DNA of 35,490 bases from Nitrospina sp. (GCA_018664975.1 JABIXH010000255.1:1-35490), one strand, 5' to 3'; shown: positions 1 to 8,293, counted from the first letter of the stretch. A program made the numbers and translations. The notes: generated by a model from the sequence alone, not told the origin.

Positions 1-18
1 ATCAGCTAAGAAATAGGA

Positions 19-747
19 ATGACTGAAAATACTCCATCGCTCAAGAAAAAACTGGAAGGTTCGAAAAGATACCTTCAAAACGCCGATCTTAAAGGAGCTG
101 ATCTGGAGGAAGCCGACTTGGAAAGGGCATTGCTAGTCGGTGCTGATTTGCGTGGAGCAAACTTAAAAAAAATATTTCTTAGTGAAGCCCAAATCTCTAA
201 AGCTAACCTTTCTGGCGCAGAACTATCCGAAGCTAATTTTAGTGGAGCGGATTTAAATAAATCCAATTTGGGAGGAGCCAATCTTCAAAACGCCTACATG
301 CGACGTGCTGATCTGCGTGGTGCGAATTTGAGCGATACCAACCTGGCCAAAGCCAATCTTAGAGAATGTGCCTTATACAAAGCATGGGTAAAGAATTCAG
401 ATTGCAGTGGGGCCAATTTACAAAACATTAAAGGCTCGCAATCACAATGGCAAGATACGGTGCTAAAGGGAGCCAAACTGGAAGGAGCCGACCTTTCTGG
501 AGCCCGGCTTGAAGGCACTAACTTTGAAGATGCCAGTTTGCAAACGGCAAACCTTAACCGGTCCGTTTTAAAAGGTGCAAACTTTAATCGGGCCGATCTG
601 CGTGGGGCCAATTTGCGCTATGTGGTGGGGTTGACCTATGATCAGGTTGAGATGGCTCAAATTGATAGAAAAACTCTTTTGCCTAGCTACCTAAAAATCA
701 AATGGACCTCGGAAACAGCGTTTGAACTACTCGATGACAACAGTTAA
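19..747 (+). CDS. Pentapeptide-repeat protein
   Basis: A run of A(D/N)Lxx pentapeptides covers roughly residues 20-210 of 242, for example ADLKGADLEEADL. Such repeats fold into a right-handed quadrilateral beta-helix. The pattern is interrupted at about residues 115-150 by a less regular stretch containing several Trp and Lys residues. There is no signal peptide or membrane segment, so it is probably cytosolic. After the helix comes a short non-repeat tail (TYDQVEMAQIDRKTLLPSY, then WTSE) that is clearly shared with the pentapeptide protein at 3115-3954. The ATG follows an AGGA-type ribosome site. Some family members mimic DNA and protect gyrase, but nothing here points to that role, so the function is unknown. 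Confidence 0.9.
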   Translation: MTENTPSLKKKLEGSKRYLQNADLKGADLEEADLERALLVGADLRGANLKKIFLSEAQISKANLSGAELSEANFSGADLNKSNLGGANLQNAYMRRADLRGANLSDTNLAKANLRECALYKAWVKNSDCSGANLQNIKGSQSQWQDTVLKGAKLEGADLSGARLEGTNFEDASLQTANLNRSVLKGANFNRADLRGANLRYVVGLTYDQVEMAQIDRKTLLPSYLKIKWTSETAFELLDDNS

Positions 748-753
748 CCGTCC

Positions 754-1233
754 TCATCTTTTATTTCTTTGGTCGATTTCTCCCAGTAGTTCCCCCACTG
801 TTCGAATATTGATCAGATCTCGATAGCCCGAGACCATTCCAATGATTCCTATACTAAGAGGAAACGGTTCGTCCCGGTCACGCAATATAATCGTTCCCGT
901 TATATCCTTCTCGTTAAACGTGGGAATCTGATCTACCTTTATTGGAAGCTTAACCTCCTCGACCTCAACCGAAAAAGAATACTGTTTTTCAAGATAGAGT
1001 TTCAGTTCCTCCACCTCCTCATCGGATAAAAAATAATTAGCCCGACGCAAAACCCATAGCTTTTCTTTGCCGGTTTGGGGCAAGTCTTCAAATTTTTCAA
1101 TCAACTGATCATAGGGAACCAGAGGCTCATCTCGCAAATAGCAGACCCAGTCCACCTTTACAAAAGTTTCAGGATTCTGGCCCGATAAAAGCCGAGAAGA
1201 ATCTATTAATGAAAAGGCATGATACAGTTTCAC
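754..1233 (-). CDS. Hypothetical protein, 159 aa
   Basis: I do not recognise this family. The protein is acidic and soluble-looking, with no signal peptide or transmembrane segment. It has a charged helical centre (LSDEEVEELKLYLEKQYSF) and a C-terminal part with beta-like hydrophobic stretches (TGTIILRDR, LSIGIIGMVSGY). The start is GTG, supported by an AGGAG about nine bases upstream; there is no ATG near the N-terminus that would replace it. It converges with the plus-strand pentapeptide gene, the two stops being only a few bases apart. It stands alone between convergent and divergent neighbours, so context gives no functional clue. Confidence 0.7.
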   Translation of the reverse strand: MKLYHAFSLIDSSRLLSGQNPETFVKVDWVCYLRDEPLVPYDQLIEKFEDLPQTGKEKLWVLRRANYFLSDEEVEELKLYLEKQYSFSVEVEEVKLPIKVDQIPTFNEKDITGTIILRDRDEPFPLSIGIIGMVSGYRDLINIRTVGELLGEIDQRNKR

Positions 1234-1383
1234 CCTTATTATCTCCTACTTCCGCAACCTGCAATTCCTGAATTAATATATTCAAACAACATGGAAACTT
1301 TATATGTTTTCCCCTGCACACAAAGAGTATGATGGGGATTGTTTAATTTTAACCGACACCCGTTAATTTTCCATGGACAAAAA

Positions 1384-1614
1384 ATGGATACTGATAGAAA
1401 GCTAATCAAATTTTCCGCCTCAACAGGGTTTTCAGTGGTTTTAGAGTTCGGAAATAATGAAGAAATGAAAGAATACGAAGATAAAATCAAAAACTCTGGG
1501 CTACAATGCGAAATCATTCCAAGCTTTAACTTTAACTTCGATCAGGCCGATTTGTTCATGGACATGAGAAGCCCAGAGTGCAGATCCCAGTTCGACCTTG
1601 AGGACTGGATTTAA
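1384..1614 (+). CDS. Hypothetical small protein, about 76 aa
   Basis: This is a short acidic protein with no recognised domain. It starts MDTDRKLIKF and ends with FDLEDWI. The ORF track extends it to a TTG at 1339, but the ATG at 1384 is the more ordinary start; neither has a convincing Shine-Dalgarno sequence. The alternation of charged and hydrophobic residues (VVLEFGNNEEMKEYEDKI) suggests a small alpha/beta fold of the ferredoxin-like size class, but this is only an impression. The overlapping minus-strand ORFs look like shadows. It could be a real orphan gene or spurious. Confidence 0.5.
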   Translation: MDTDRKLIKFSASTGFSVVLEFGNNEEMKEYEDKIKNSGLQCEIIPSFNFNFDQADLFMDMRSPECRSQFDLEDWI

Positions 1615-1681
1615 CCAGTGTGGCACTGAGAAATATCTCGTTATGCCAAGACAACGATTTGCTAGCCAACCAAACTTGTAG

Positions 1682-2206
1682 CTAGTTTCCAACGTCCGCT
1701 GACTGGCGCAAAGTTTGCAGTCTTTCTGCCAGGGTCTGGGGTTTGCCTTTTCGATTCTGCAAAAGGCGGGTAAACCAGTCCAAACCCTCCCCAAGTTTAG
1801 GGTCCATTTTTATAGCCCGGTCATAATCTAAAACAGCCTCAGGATAATGACCCATGCGATCATGCAAGATTCCCCGATTGGCAAAGGAAACGGCTGACCC
1901 TGGGTCGCGTTCAAGCACTTCATTAAAGGCTTGCAACGCCTCTCTATCTCGGCCTAGTTGCATCAAAGTCCTGGCTCTTCCCCTTTGTGCATGGATAAAA
2001 CCAGGAAATTCCTCAATACTGATTTGATATTCACGCAGAGCTTCTTCAAATTTCTGGTCGGTATATAATCCAACCGCACGACTGAAGGCAGGCCCGCCAG
2101 GGTGGCTTTCTGATCCAGCCCCTTTATAAAAGGCCCACGCCAGCGAAATAAAAATCAACCCTACCCCAAAATAACGGATTCCTCTATAAATCGTGTTGGT
2201 GTCCAT
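1682..2206 (-). CDS. Membrane-anchored TPR protein
   Basis: The N-terminus carries one hydrophobic segment (FGVGLIFISLAWAFY, residues about 12-27) that should act as an uncleaved anchor or signal. It is followed by about three tetratricopeptide repeats, with hallmark spacing in GLYTDQKFEEALREYQIS, ARTLMQLGRDREALQAFNEVL and GILHDRMGHYPEAVLDYDRAI. TPRs form a helical superhelix that binds protein partners, so this is likely a periplasmic or membrane-surface scaffold. It is the last gene of a minus-strand run with the 171-aa hypothetical and the HspQ-like gene; gaps of 66 and 17 bp are compatible with one transcript. The partner is unknown. Confidence 0.85.
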   Translation of the reverse strand: MDTNTIYRGIRYFGVGLIFISLAWAFYKGAGSESHPGGPAFSRAVGLYTDQKFEEALREYQISIEEFPGFIHAQRGRARTLMQLGRDREALQAFNEVLERDPGSAVSFANRGILHDRMGHYPEAVLDYDRAIKMDPKLGEGLDWFTRLLQNRKGKPQTLAERLQTLRQSADVGN

Positions 2207-2272
2207 AGCGCAATAAATTTCTGAGCTCCCTGTTGCTCAAGAAGCACACAAGTAAAAATGAGCGAGGAAGAG

Positions 2273-2788
2273 TTAGTTTTGTAGCTTCCAGTGGGCGAGG
2301 CGAATATCATCTTTTTGGGATTTGCGAATAAATCTATCGACGGCTCCCGCATCCATAATTCCACCGTTGTATACCGCATTGACAAATTTCGCAACAAGCT
2401 CCGGTTGAGCGTGGCCAAAGGCAGGAATTTTTTTACCGACCCAATCGAATGTTGATTCATCGGCCGTATAAAATTGCAAAAAAGTTGAAAGGTGCAAAAT
2501 CAAACTATTCCGCCCCACATTTTGAGGCTTGCGTTTTGGGTGACCTTTGTTCACAGAAACTGGTAATTGAAGGCCTCCTATTCTTCGGCGGGAATCCAGT
2601 TGGTCCTTTTCCAGCACGTATTTTGAAGCCAGGAAACAAGTAGATAGCACACTGCTTTCCAGGTTTCCGTAGGGAAACTCATTGTCACCCTGTTTTAATT
2701 TCTTCATTTGATCTATTGCCGACTTGCCTTTGGGTGAATAACAGAAATGGGCACGCCAGACTTTAAATTCTTTAACCGTTTTAATCAT
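2273..2788 (-). CDS. Hypothetical protein, 171 aa
   Basis: I do not recognise a domain. The protein is basic and soluble, without signal peptide or membrane helices. A middle section is Lys/Arg/Gly-rich (NKGHPKRKPQNVGR) and the C-terminal third looks helical (PELVAKFVNAVYNGGIMDAG). It begins 17 bp after the HspQ-like gene on the same strand, so the two are probably co-transcribed. The ATG has an AAAGG-like sequence upstream at usual spacing. The length and continuous reading frame on the same strand as its neighbours argue for a real gene. Confidence 0.65.
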   Translation of the reverse strand: MIKTVKEFKVWRAHFCYSPKGKSAIDQMKKLKQGDNEFPYGNLESSVLSTCFLASKYVLEKDQLDSRRRIGGLQLPVSVNKGHPKRKPQNVGRNSLILHLSTFLQFYTADESTFDWVGKKIPAFGHAQPELVAKFVNAVYNGGIMDAGAVDRFIRKSQKDDIRLAHWKLQN

Positions 2789-2805
2789 CGGGAAATTGCC
2801 TTTTG

Positions 2806-3048
2806 CTAATTATGGCTGGCAGGGTCAGATTCCAAGTTTTGTTCTGCCACATAGGTTTGGCTACCCCGCTGATGGACCAGAACATGGTACCAGGGTTTAT
2901 CCTTGGGAGGTTTGCTACGGGCCATTTGCTCATACCATTCATCTGTCTGCTGGAATTCCAGATCCACCCCCAGAATAATTCCGCGGTAGTCAAACAGTTT
3001 ATGATGAATCAATTGGCCAATACAAAATTTTGCTTTAGTTGTACTCAT
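2806..3048 (-). CDS. hspQ: HspQ/YccV-like hemimethylated-DNA-binding-domain protein
   Basis: The sequence carries the signature of the YccV/HspQ family: FCIGQLIHHKLFDYRGIILG at the N-terminus, then a DLEFQQTDEWYE segment, the PPKDKPWYHVLVH core, and TYVAEQNLESD. In enterobacteria HspQ is a small heat-shock protein that specifies Lon substrates and has been reported to bind hemimethylated DNA. Family members are usually about 100 residues; this one stops at 80, right after the TYVAEQNL strand, so the usual C-terminal tail (typically an HPLI..FF-like end) is missing. No continuation is visible in the other frames, so it looks like a natural short form rather than a fresh frameshift. Confidence 0.85.
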   Translation of the reverse strand: MSTTKAKFCIGQLIHHKLFDYRGIILGVDLEFQQTDEWYEQMARSKPPKDKPWYHVLVHQRGSQTYVAEQNLESDPASHN

Positions 3049-3114
3049 CTCTTATTCCACATCCTGGGCATTAATACTATCCGTTGACTTGCGCCTTATT
3101 AAAAACGGAAATCA

Positions 3115-3954
3115 TTACGGCCTCATTCTACACTCATAAGTGTCTTCCGAGGTCCAATTCACTACAATATAGTCTGGAATTTGGGTTTTGCTGTCTATAA
3201 ACGCCAACTCCAATTCTTCAGAAGAAATATTCTTAACCTTTCGCAGGTCTACCCCCTGAAATTTAGCCTCGATAAGCTCAGCGCCCATAAAATCGGAATC
3301 CGTGAGGTCCGCGCCTCTAAAGTCTGCATCGCCTAATTTTGCTTTTACAAAACGGGCAGACTTAAGGCAGGCATATTTAAAACTGGTTTCGCTCAAATTC
3401 GCATTGGAAAAGTCAACATCGGTACAGTCAGTTTCTGCCATCTCTGCTCCAGAAACATCTGCATTTCGAAATTTTGCGCCGGCAAGTTTTGCTTTATTTA
3501 AATTGGCCCCGCGACTGAAGTAACCTTCACGCTGGTATCTACCGGTCAGTTTGGCTTCACTCAAATCGGCGCCTTCCAGGCTTACTCCGGTTAGACAGGC
3601 TTCAACGAGTTTGGCTCGAATCAAGTCAGCTTTTCTCAAGTCAGCTTCAGATAGATTTGCCCCCATTAAATCTGCACCATTGAGATTAGATCCCTGAAAG
3701 TTTGCTCGGGAAAAATTTGCCTTAAGTAGACTGGCACCTGATAAATTGGCATTGCTCAGGTCTGCACGCATACCTTTGGCTGTAAAAATTTTTGCTCCCG
3801 ACAAGTCCGCCCCGCTCAAATTGGCCGACACGAGATTAGCCGAAATCAGATTGGCATTTTTTAAATCAACTCCAGATAAATCCAAACCTTTCAGTTCTGC
3901 TCCTTCAAGGTTTTTTTTTGCTTGTGCAATAGTATCTTTATTCCAAGTCTCCAT
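3115..3954 (-). CDS. Pentapeptide-repeat protein (paralogue of 19-747)
   Basis: It has 279 residues with A(D/N)LxG-type repeats from about residue 15 to 240, interrupted near residues 140-155 by TGRYQREGYFSRG. A few Phe-centred pentapeptides (ADFRGADL, SDFMGAEL) fit the same beta-helix. The C-terminal tail, VKNISSEELELAFIDSKTQ followed by NWTSE, matches the tail of the protein at 19-747, so the two are paralogues sharing a cap. There is no signal peptide. A run of nine A on the coding strand (3911-3919) lies about 35 bases after the start. The start ATG has a GAGG upstream at slightly long spacing. Function unknown. Confidence 0.9.
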   Translation of the reverse strand: METWNKDTIAQAKKNLEGAELKGLDLSGVDLKNANLISANLVSANLSGADLSGAKIFTAKGMRADLSNANLSGASLLKANFSRANFQGSNLNGADLMGANLSEADLRKADLIRAKLVEACLTGVSLEGADLSEAKLTGRYQREGYFSRGANLNKAKLAGAKFRNADVSGAEMAETDCTDVDFSNANLSETSFKYACLKSARFVKAKLGDADFRGADLTDSDFMGAELIEAKFQGVDLRKVKNISSEELELAFIDSKTQIPDYIVVNWTSEDTYECRMRP

Positions 3955-4104
3955 AGTGGAGTATTTTCCTCAAATTTTTAATTTTAGTATGAAAATAAGA
4001 TAACAATCTATTCATCTCCCGGCCCAAAGTCAAATAGTTCCTTTAAAAACTTAAAACCCGGGAAAATTAAGTTACACTGGTAGAAATAGTAAGGGGTACA
4101 TAAC

Positions 4105-4470
4105 ATGAAGGCAACGATTACGGATCAGAGTGGTTTCACTTTAATTGAGCTTTTAGTCGTTGTCGGTATCGTAGGTATTCTTGCAGGGCTCAACTTTTCC
4201 TCTCATCGACAATTTAAAACCCGTGCCTACGACACAGATGCTAAAACAAATCTTCAGAGCCTTTTCCTCACCTGCAAATTATATTGGAATGATGAGGGGT
4301 CGACCGCCAACTGCAATGTCAGTAACGTTTCTGGGTCATCTTATGGCTTTGCCACTTCTTCCAATGTCACCATTTCAGGGCAAGGCGCAGAAACCAGTTT
4401 TAGCGGAAGCGCGACCCATAACTCCAGCACTACCACATACACCATAAACTCCAAAGGTGCCTTGTCCTGA
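4105..4470 (+). CDS. Type IV prepilin-like protein
   Basis: The N-terminus has a class III prepilin signal: a short leader ending in Gly followed by FTLIELLVVVGIVGILAG, with the cleavage site G|F and the conserved Glu at mature position 5. After the hydrophobic helix comes a short globular domain with two Cys (FLTCKLYW, STANCNVS), probably disulphide-bonded, and a Ser/Thr-rich C-terminus. It would be processed by PilD-type peptidase and assembled into a type IV pilus or type II secretion pseudopilus. At 121 residues it is a small pilin. An AAGGGG ribosome site precedes the ATG. No other pilus genes are nearby, so it is an orphan here. Confidence 0.88.
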   Translation: MKATITDQSGFTLIELLVVVGIVGILAGLNFSSHRQFKTRAYDTDAKTNLQSLFLTCKLYWNDEGSTANCNVSNVSGSSYGFATSSNVTISGQGAETSFSGSATHNSSTTTYTINSKGALS

Positions 4471-4859
4471 GTTAATCTAGGGTAAAGAACACTTATCAAC
4501 ACAATTCAAAATAGTGGGAACACTCAATCAATAAATAAGTATTCAGTTGCTATATTTCACTGATTTTAGTGCATCCCCTAAAAAATAGTACAAAACACCA
4601 AATAATTTATCAAAGATGGGCTATTAAACGATATAATATTGAAGGTCTAGTTACTCAGGAATTGTGGGTCATTGAGAAGTTTGCTAAGAGAAGTTTACTA
4701 ATATTTTGAGATTTGGCCTTATCCCACCAAATATTTTATAGTACCCAGCCATTAGTCGGGCCAGACAATTGTTAAAATTGTATTTTCATGAATGTTGAAA
4801 TTGTATTTTCATGAATTAGTACTTCCTTTTCTAATTATTCGGGAGCATTAAGTAATCCC
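4471..4859. other. Intergenic region upstream of radical SAM gene
   Basis: An AT-rich 389-bp stretch without a credible gene. It holds a pair of 19-bp direct repeats (listed separately) close to the radical SAM start. No clear terminator follows the pilin gene. Confidence 0.6.
4775..4816. repeat. Two 19-bp direct repeats
   Basis: The 19-bp sequence AAATTGTATTTTCATGAAT occurs at 4775-4793 and again at 4798-4816, a period of 23 bp. It ends 43 bp before the radical SAM start. It could be a regulator site, since the period is about two helical turns, or a simple tandem duplication. Confidence 0.85.
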
Positions 4860-5885
4860 ATGACAGATTTTCTTAAACTAGCTAAAAACGGTTTTAAATT
4901 ATATGGGCTTGGGCAAAGGGTTCCCCTTTTTGTTCTCTGGCTCTTGACCAACCGCTGTAATATACGTTGTGTTTACTGCAATATACCCTACCGGGAATAC
5001 AAAGAGCTAGATACAAAAAGATCGCTGGAAGTCTTGGATGAAATGGCCGAAGCCGGAACAGTCCGCGTGGGAATGTATGGTGGAGAGCCCCTGGTAAGAA
5101 AAGATATTTATGCCCTTGTCAAGCGGGCTAAAGAAAATGGGCTCATAACACACCTTTATACCAATGGAGCCTTGGTTGAAAGAAACCTAGATACTATTAA
5201 ACAGCTTGACGGAGTTTTTATTTCGCTGGATGGTCCTGAAGAGATTCATGACAAATATAGAGGAAAAGGAACCTTTCAGGAGGCCATGAGGGCTATAGAA
5301 GTCTGTAGCAAATATGTTCCTGTATTCATAATGACTGTTTTGACCAATGAGAATAAAAGCTCTATCCAATACATTTCTGACCTATCCAGTCGATATGGAG
5401 CACTAGTAAATTATCAGCCCGTCTTGCAAGTCCCTTCCCTTTCAACCGATGTAACTGATTACAAATTAAGCCATGAAGATTTGAAAGAATGTATAGAAAA
5501 AATTCTAGAACTCAAAAATAAAAACCCGAGAATCGCCCTTTCAAAGACCTATTTAAAGCGAATGCTAAACAGGGAACCCAACTTACAAAAAAAAGGTCAT
5601 CAACTTGGAATCGTAAAATGCTGGAATGGTACAGCATCCTGCCAAATTGATGCGGATGGCTCTGTACATTCATGCCTGCATATCAATGACACTGAAAAAG
5701 CCCTGAACCTGGAAGAAAACAATTTCAAGGAAGCATTCGAATACTTGGGCCATTGTTCATGCACTACATGCAATGTCACATGTAGCGTAGAATATAATTT
5801 TTGGCTGTCATTCAACCCTGAATCAATCATAAACTTGGTTAAACTTATGGCCCAGTCAAAAAATTATCAAAAGGTGGCTAGCTAA
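4860..5885 (+). CDS. Radical SAM protein with SPASM-like C-terminus
   Basis: The radical SAM signature is CNIRCVYC (Cys33, 37, 40), which binds the 4Fe-4S cluster that cleaves S-adenosylmethionine. It is followed by the GGEPL motif (MYGGEPLV) and an FISLDGPEEIHD strand typical of the partial TIM barrel. The C-terminal third has a Cys pattern C-x6-C-x10-C and then CSCTTCNVTC, as expected for a SPASM/twitch domain holding extra clusters. SPASM enzymes modify peptides, proteins or small molecules. The arrangement is shared with the protein at 11460-12533, so they are paralogues. It is the only radical SAM gene of the cluster on the plus strand. The substrate cannot be told from sequence. Confidence 0.9.
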   Translation: MTDFLKLAKNGFKLYGLGQRVPLFVLWLLTNRCNIRCVYCNIPYREYKELDTKRSLEVLDEMAEAGTVRVGMYGGEPLVRKDIYALVKRAKENGLITHLYTNGALVERNLDTIKQLDGVFISLDGPEEIHDKYRGKGTFQEAMRAIEVCSKYVPVFIMTVLTNENKSSIQYISDLSSRYGALVNYQPVLQVPSLSTDVTDYKLSHEDLKECIEKILELKNKNPRIALSKTYLKRMLNREPNLQKKGHQLGIVKCWNGTASCQIDADGSVHSCLHINDTEKALNLEENNFKEAFEYLGHCSCTTCNVTCSVEYNFWLSFNPESIINLVKLMAQSKNYQKVAS

Positions 5886-6009
5886 AAAAAGGAAAATTCA
5901 GTTGAAATTGTCTGAGTCATCACCATGAATATATCCTCTCCTACGTCCCAACCTTAGATTGTCTAAATACTTACTCAAAATGAGATATTCAACAACTATT
6001 GATAAATTG

Positions 6010-6606
6010 CTATTCCAGTTCCTTCCGGGCGACAAAGGAATCATCGTCTGATATATCTAATCGTTCAGACTTCCAGATAATTTTCAACTCTCTCACGAGG
6101 GGCTGAAGTTTCTTGCTCACTCTACGGAGTTGGCGACGAAAATCATCTATCTTTTCTTCAGGATATTCTTCTATTTTGGAAACAGCCTTTTCCAAAGGCT
6201 GATACCGTTCTATTTTGTTACTCAATCGGGCCATCCCTTTCGTAGCGATATTTCCAGCCATCGTCAAACCAATCGAACTCATACCAAATAGTAACAACAA
6301 AATAATTATTGCCTTGGAGGTAAATGTCAGCATTGCAGAATAAAACTTTTTCAATGCAGATGGTTTAAAATTCAATCCAGTCGGACCTGTTGGGTCTGGA
6401 ATAGTAGAACCTAACCCTGCTTCAATAATGTTCTTTATATAATTAGCTTTTGCAAGTTGAAGTTCTCTGTACCCTTCATCAATGCTCACATTACGTGTAA
6501 GTAACCCAAGCTCTGGAATAGAAAGAACAAATACCTTTGCCTCTTCTCTAACGAGAACATTATAGTTTTGATATTGATTAGGTTCTTTAGTCTGATCGTT
6601 TTTCAT
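6010..6606 (-). CDS. HicB-like N-terminal region fused to a transmembrane/coiled-coil segment
   Basis: Residues about 14-65 (YNVLVREEAKVFVLSIPELG onward, ending in a helix with KANYIKNIIEAG) resemble the small HicB-type antitoxin fold. A proline-rich linker, a single hydrophobic helix (AIIILLLLFGMSSIGLTMAG, about 94-113), and a charged, probably coiled-coil C-terminus follow. The gene lies 27 bp downstream of the polytopic membrane protein 6634-7920 and has an AGAGGA ribosome site, so the two are probably translated from one message. A HicB-type domain attached to the membrane without a HicA toxin suggests a structural or regulatory role rather than toxin-antitoxin. The HicB call is tentative. 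Confidence 0.6.
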   Translation of the reverse strand: MKNDQTKEPNQYQNYNVLVREEAKVFVLSIPELGLLTRNVSIDEGYRELQLAKANYIKNIIEAGLGSTIPDPTGPTGLNFKPSALKKFYSAMLTFTSKAIIILLLLFGMSSIGLTMAGNIATKGMARLSNKIERYQPLEKAVSKIEEYPEEKIDDFRRQLRRVSKKLQPLVRELKIIWKSERLDISDDDSFVARKELE

Positions 6607-6633
6607 CGAAAAGTCCTCTAGCTATGGCATGAA

Positions 6634-7920
6634 TTATAGGTACCAAAGGGGTGGCATGGATAGCCAATATGCCAGCAATTGAGAGCCCGACACAAAAAAA
6701 GTGAAAACACATGAAATGAAAACAAATACACCTGAATACAAACTAAAAACTTCCAACCATGCCGGCAGTAAAGCGAACAATGCCAAAATCAATGGCCAGG
6801 CAAGATACAATTGAAACGAATAAGAGTGAATAATAACATTTTGACTAAATAAAAATGCAAAACACAGAAAACAACCTAAACCCGACAAAAGGATTAATTG
6901 CTGTGAAAAATAAAGCTTTTTCTTTTGAATGAATGCAACGACACCCACTAATGCCAAAAACCCACAAAAAAACAGCGGGTTAGAACCAGGTAAGTTATGG
7001 AGCCATTTATCGGAAAACAAATCCGAATGATTAAAATAATATTTAGTTCCTCCGTCAAACCCCGTCCTGATTAATGGATTACTTGAAGAAAATGAGATAT
7101 TTGGAAATGAATATCGAACCCAAAATAATTGGGTCAAAAGAAGTCCAAAACCTCCCAACGCAGGCAACAGAACATTTTTAAAAATACCATAGAGTTTGAA
7201 TTGGCAAGGCATGGACAATACAAGAAACATGTAATAAGTTGCTAGAAAAAAAACTGCCCCAGACACATCACAACCAGCCATAAAAAACACAACACTACCT
7301 CTTGAAAAGGTAGTTAATAAAGAGGCTCCCTTTCTGAAGTAATGCTCTTCAATAACTAGAAAAAGAATCGCAAATAAAGCTATAGCCGCTTGTTTATAAA
7401 GTCCCCAAACTAATCCAAGGTTTAAGGGAAGTGTCTGATGGATTGTTACCACGCATGCACCCAGCAAAAATGTTTGCATATAAGGTATATTCATATTCAG
7501 GGTTAGGCGCATCGCGAGAAAACCTAATAAAACAGAAGAAATTAAAGGAGTAATCTGATTTGAAAATACCAGCAATCGATGGCTGAACTCCCCTCCAAAA
7601 TAAATATTGACTCTTTGAAGAATGTGTCCAATTTGAAGCCCTATCATGTTAGACGAACCATGAATATTATCAGAAACACCTTTCTCCGCGGGCTTTAAAA
7701 AGCGTAGCCCTCCATGCTTAAAATATCCATGATTAATCCAAACCATAATAGTCTTTTCCGAGCGGGAGTCTAATCGAAGCTTTAATTCTAGATCTGTCCG
7801 ATCGTGAATAATTGCCATTAAGAAGAAAAGTAAAAGGGTCCCATAGATGAAATAAAGAAGAAGTGCCCCACCCCCCCCTTGAGCAATACTTGAACGCCAC
7901 TTAACCATAAAATTTTTCAT
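6634..7920 (-). CDS. Polytopic membrane protein, GT-C glycosyltransferase-like (copy A)
   Basis: This 428-residue protein has about ten hydrophobic helices. The N-terminal helix is followed by an extracytoplasmic loop containing WINHGYFKHGGLRF, then further helices including ISSVLLGFLAMRLTL, and near the C-terminus LILALFALLPAWLEV. The topology (first helix, large outer loop with acidic and aromatic residues, then many helices) is like GT-C lipid-linked-sugar transferases, but no diagnostic motif is certain. It is a paralogue of 17968-19248 at the other end of the cluster. A G8 tract lies 42 bases into the gene. It is followed closely by the HicB-like/TM gene. The start ATG has a weak ribosome site. 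Confidence 0.75.
   Translation of the reverse strand: MKNFMVKWRSSIAQGGGGALLLYFIYGTLLLFFLMAIIHDRTDLELKLRLDSRSEKTIMVWINHGYFKHGGLRFLKPAEKGVSDNIHGSSNMIGLQIGHILQRVNIYFGGEFSHRLLVFSNQITPLISSVLLGFLAMRLTLNMNIPYMQTFLLGACVVTIHQTLPLNLGLVWGLYKQAAIALFAILFLVIEEHYFRKGASLLTTFSRGSVVFFMAGCDVSGAVFFLATYYMFLVLSMPCQFKLYGIFKNVLLPALGGFGLLLTQLFWVRYSFPNISFSSSNPLIRTGFDGGTKYYFNHSDLFSDKWLHNLPGSNPLFFCGFLALVGVVAFIQKKKLYFSQQLILLSGLGCFLCFAFLFSQNVIIHSYSFQLYLAWPLILALFALLPAWLEVFSLYSGVFVFISCVFTFFVSGSQLLAYWLSMPPLWYL
7871..7878 (-). repeat. G8 homopolymer near the start of a membrane-protein gene
   Basis: Eight consecutive C on the plus strand (G8 in the coding strand) fall about 42-50 bases after the start of the gene at 6634-7920, encoding part of QGGGG. 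Another four G follow after one base. Such tracts can slip during replication and switch a gene on and off. Confidence 0.9.
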
Positions 7921-8293
7921 GCTATAACCATCATCCCGACTATTATCAATGTCCCAAGTAAAAATATTAGAAGACGTTCGAAATTATTGTTCGTGACTAA
8001 TCAATAATTTTCATTAAAGCAGTCAATATCACTAATAATAATTTACTCAGCTGAGGCACTTAGCTTTCCGATTAAGAAGCTAAACGCTATATTGATTTCA
8101 AATCAAATTCTGATGAAAACACAGGTTTTTAGAATTTGAAATTAAATACAGCAGAATATTAACAGGTTCAAATACTTGGAGGGTACATATTTATGGTGGT
8201 CACCACAAATTTTCTTAGATAAGTTTGAAGCTATTGAAAAACACAAATCATATTAAATTCAGAATTAAATTTAATAAATAAATCCGGTTCAAA
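7921..8293. other. AT-rich intergenic region inside the radical SAM cluster
   Basis: No gene is supported in this 373-bp stretch. It separates the last B12-type radical SAM gene from the membrane-protein gene downstream, so it probably holds a promoter for the latter. A plus-strand GGAGGG followed by an ATG opens only a nine-codon frame, which I do not call. Confidence 0.5.

Noticed and set aside
75-611. Minus-strand ORFs opposite the first pentapeptide gene
   Set aside because: They are shadows of a repetitive gene; composition (repeated SAP/LKFAP) mirrors the pentapeptide codons.
3302-4003. Plus-strand ORFs opposite the second pentapeptide gene
   Set aside because: Same kind of shadow, with no ribosome site and low-complexity translation.
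4105-4470. Prepilin as a possible substrate of the radical SAM enzymes
   Set aside because: Only proximity supports it; 390 bp of non-coding DNA lie between and pilins are not known SPASM substrates.
8194-8220. Short plus-strand peptide after GGAGGG in the cluster, considered as a RiPP precursor
   Set aside because: The frame has only nine codons and no leader-like sequence.
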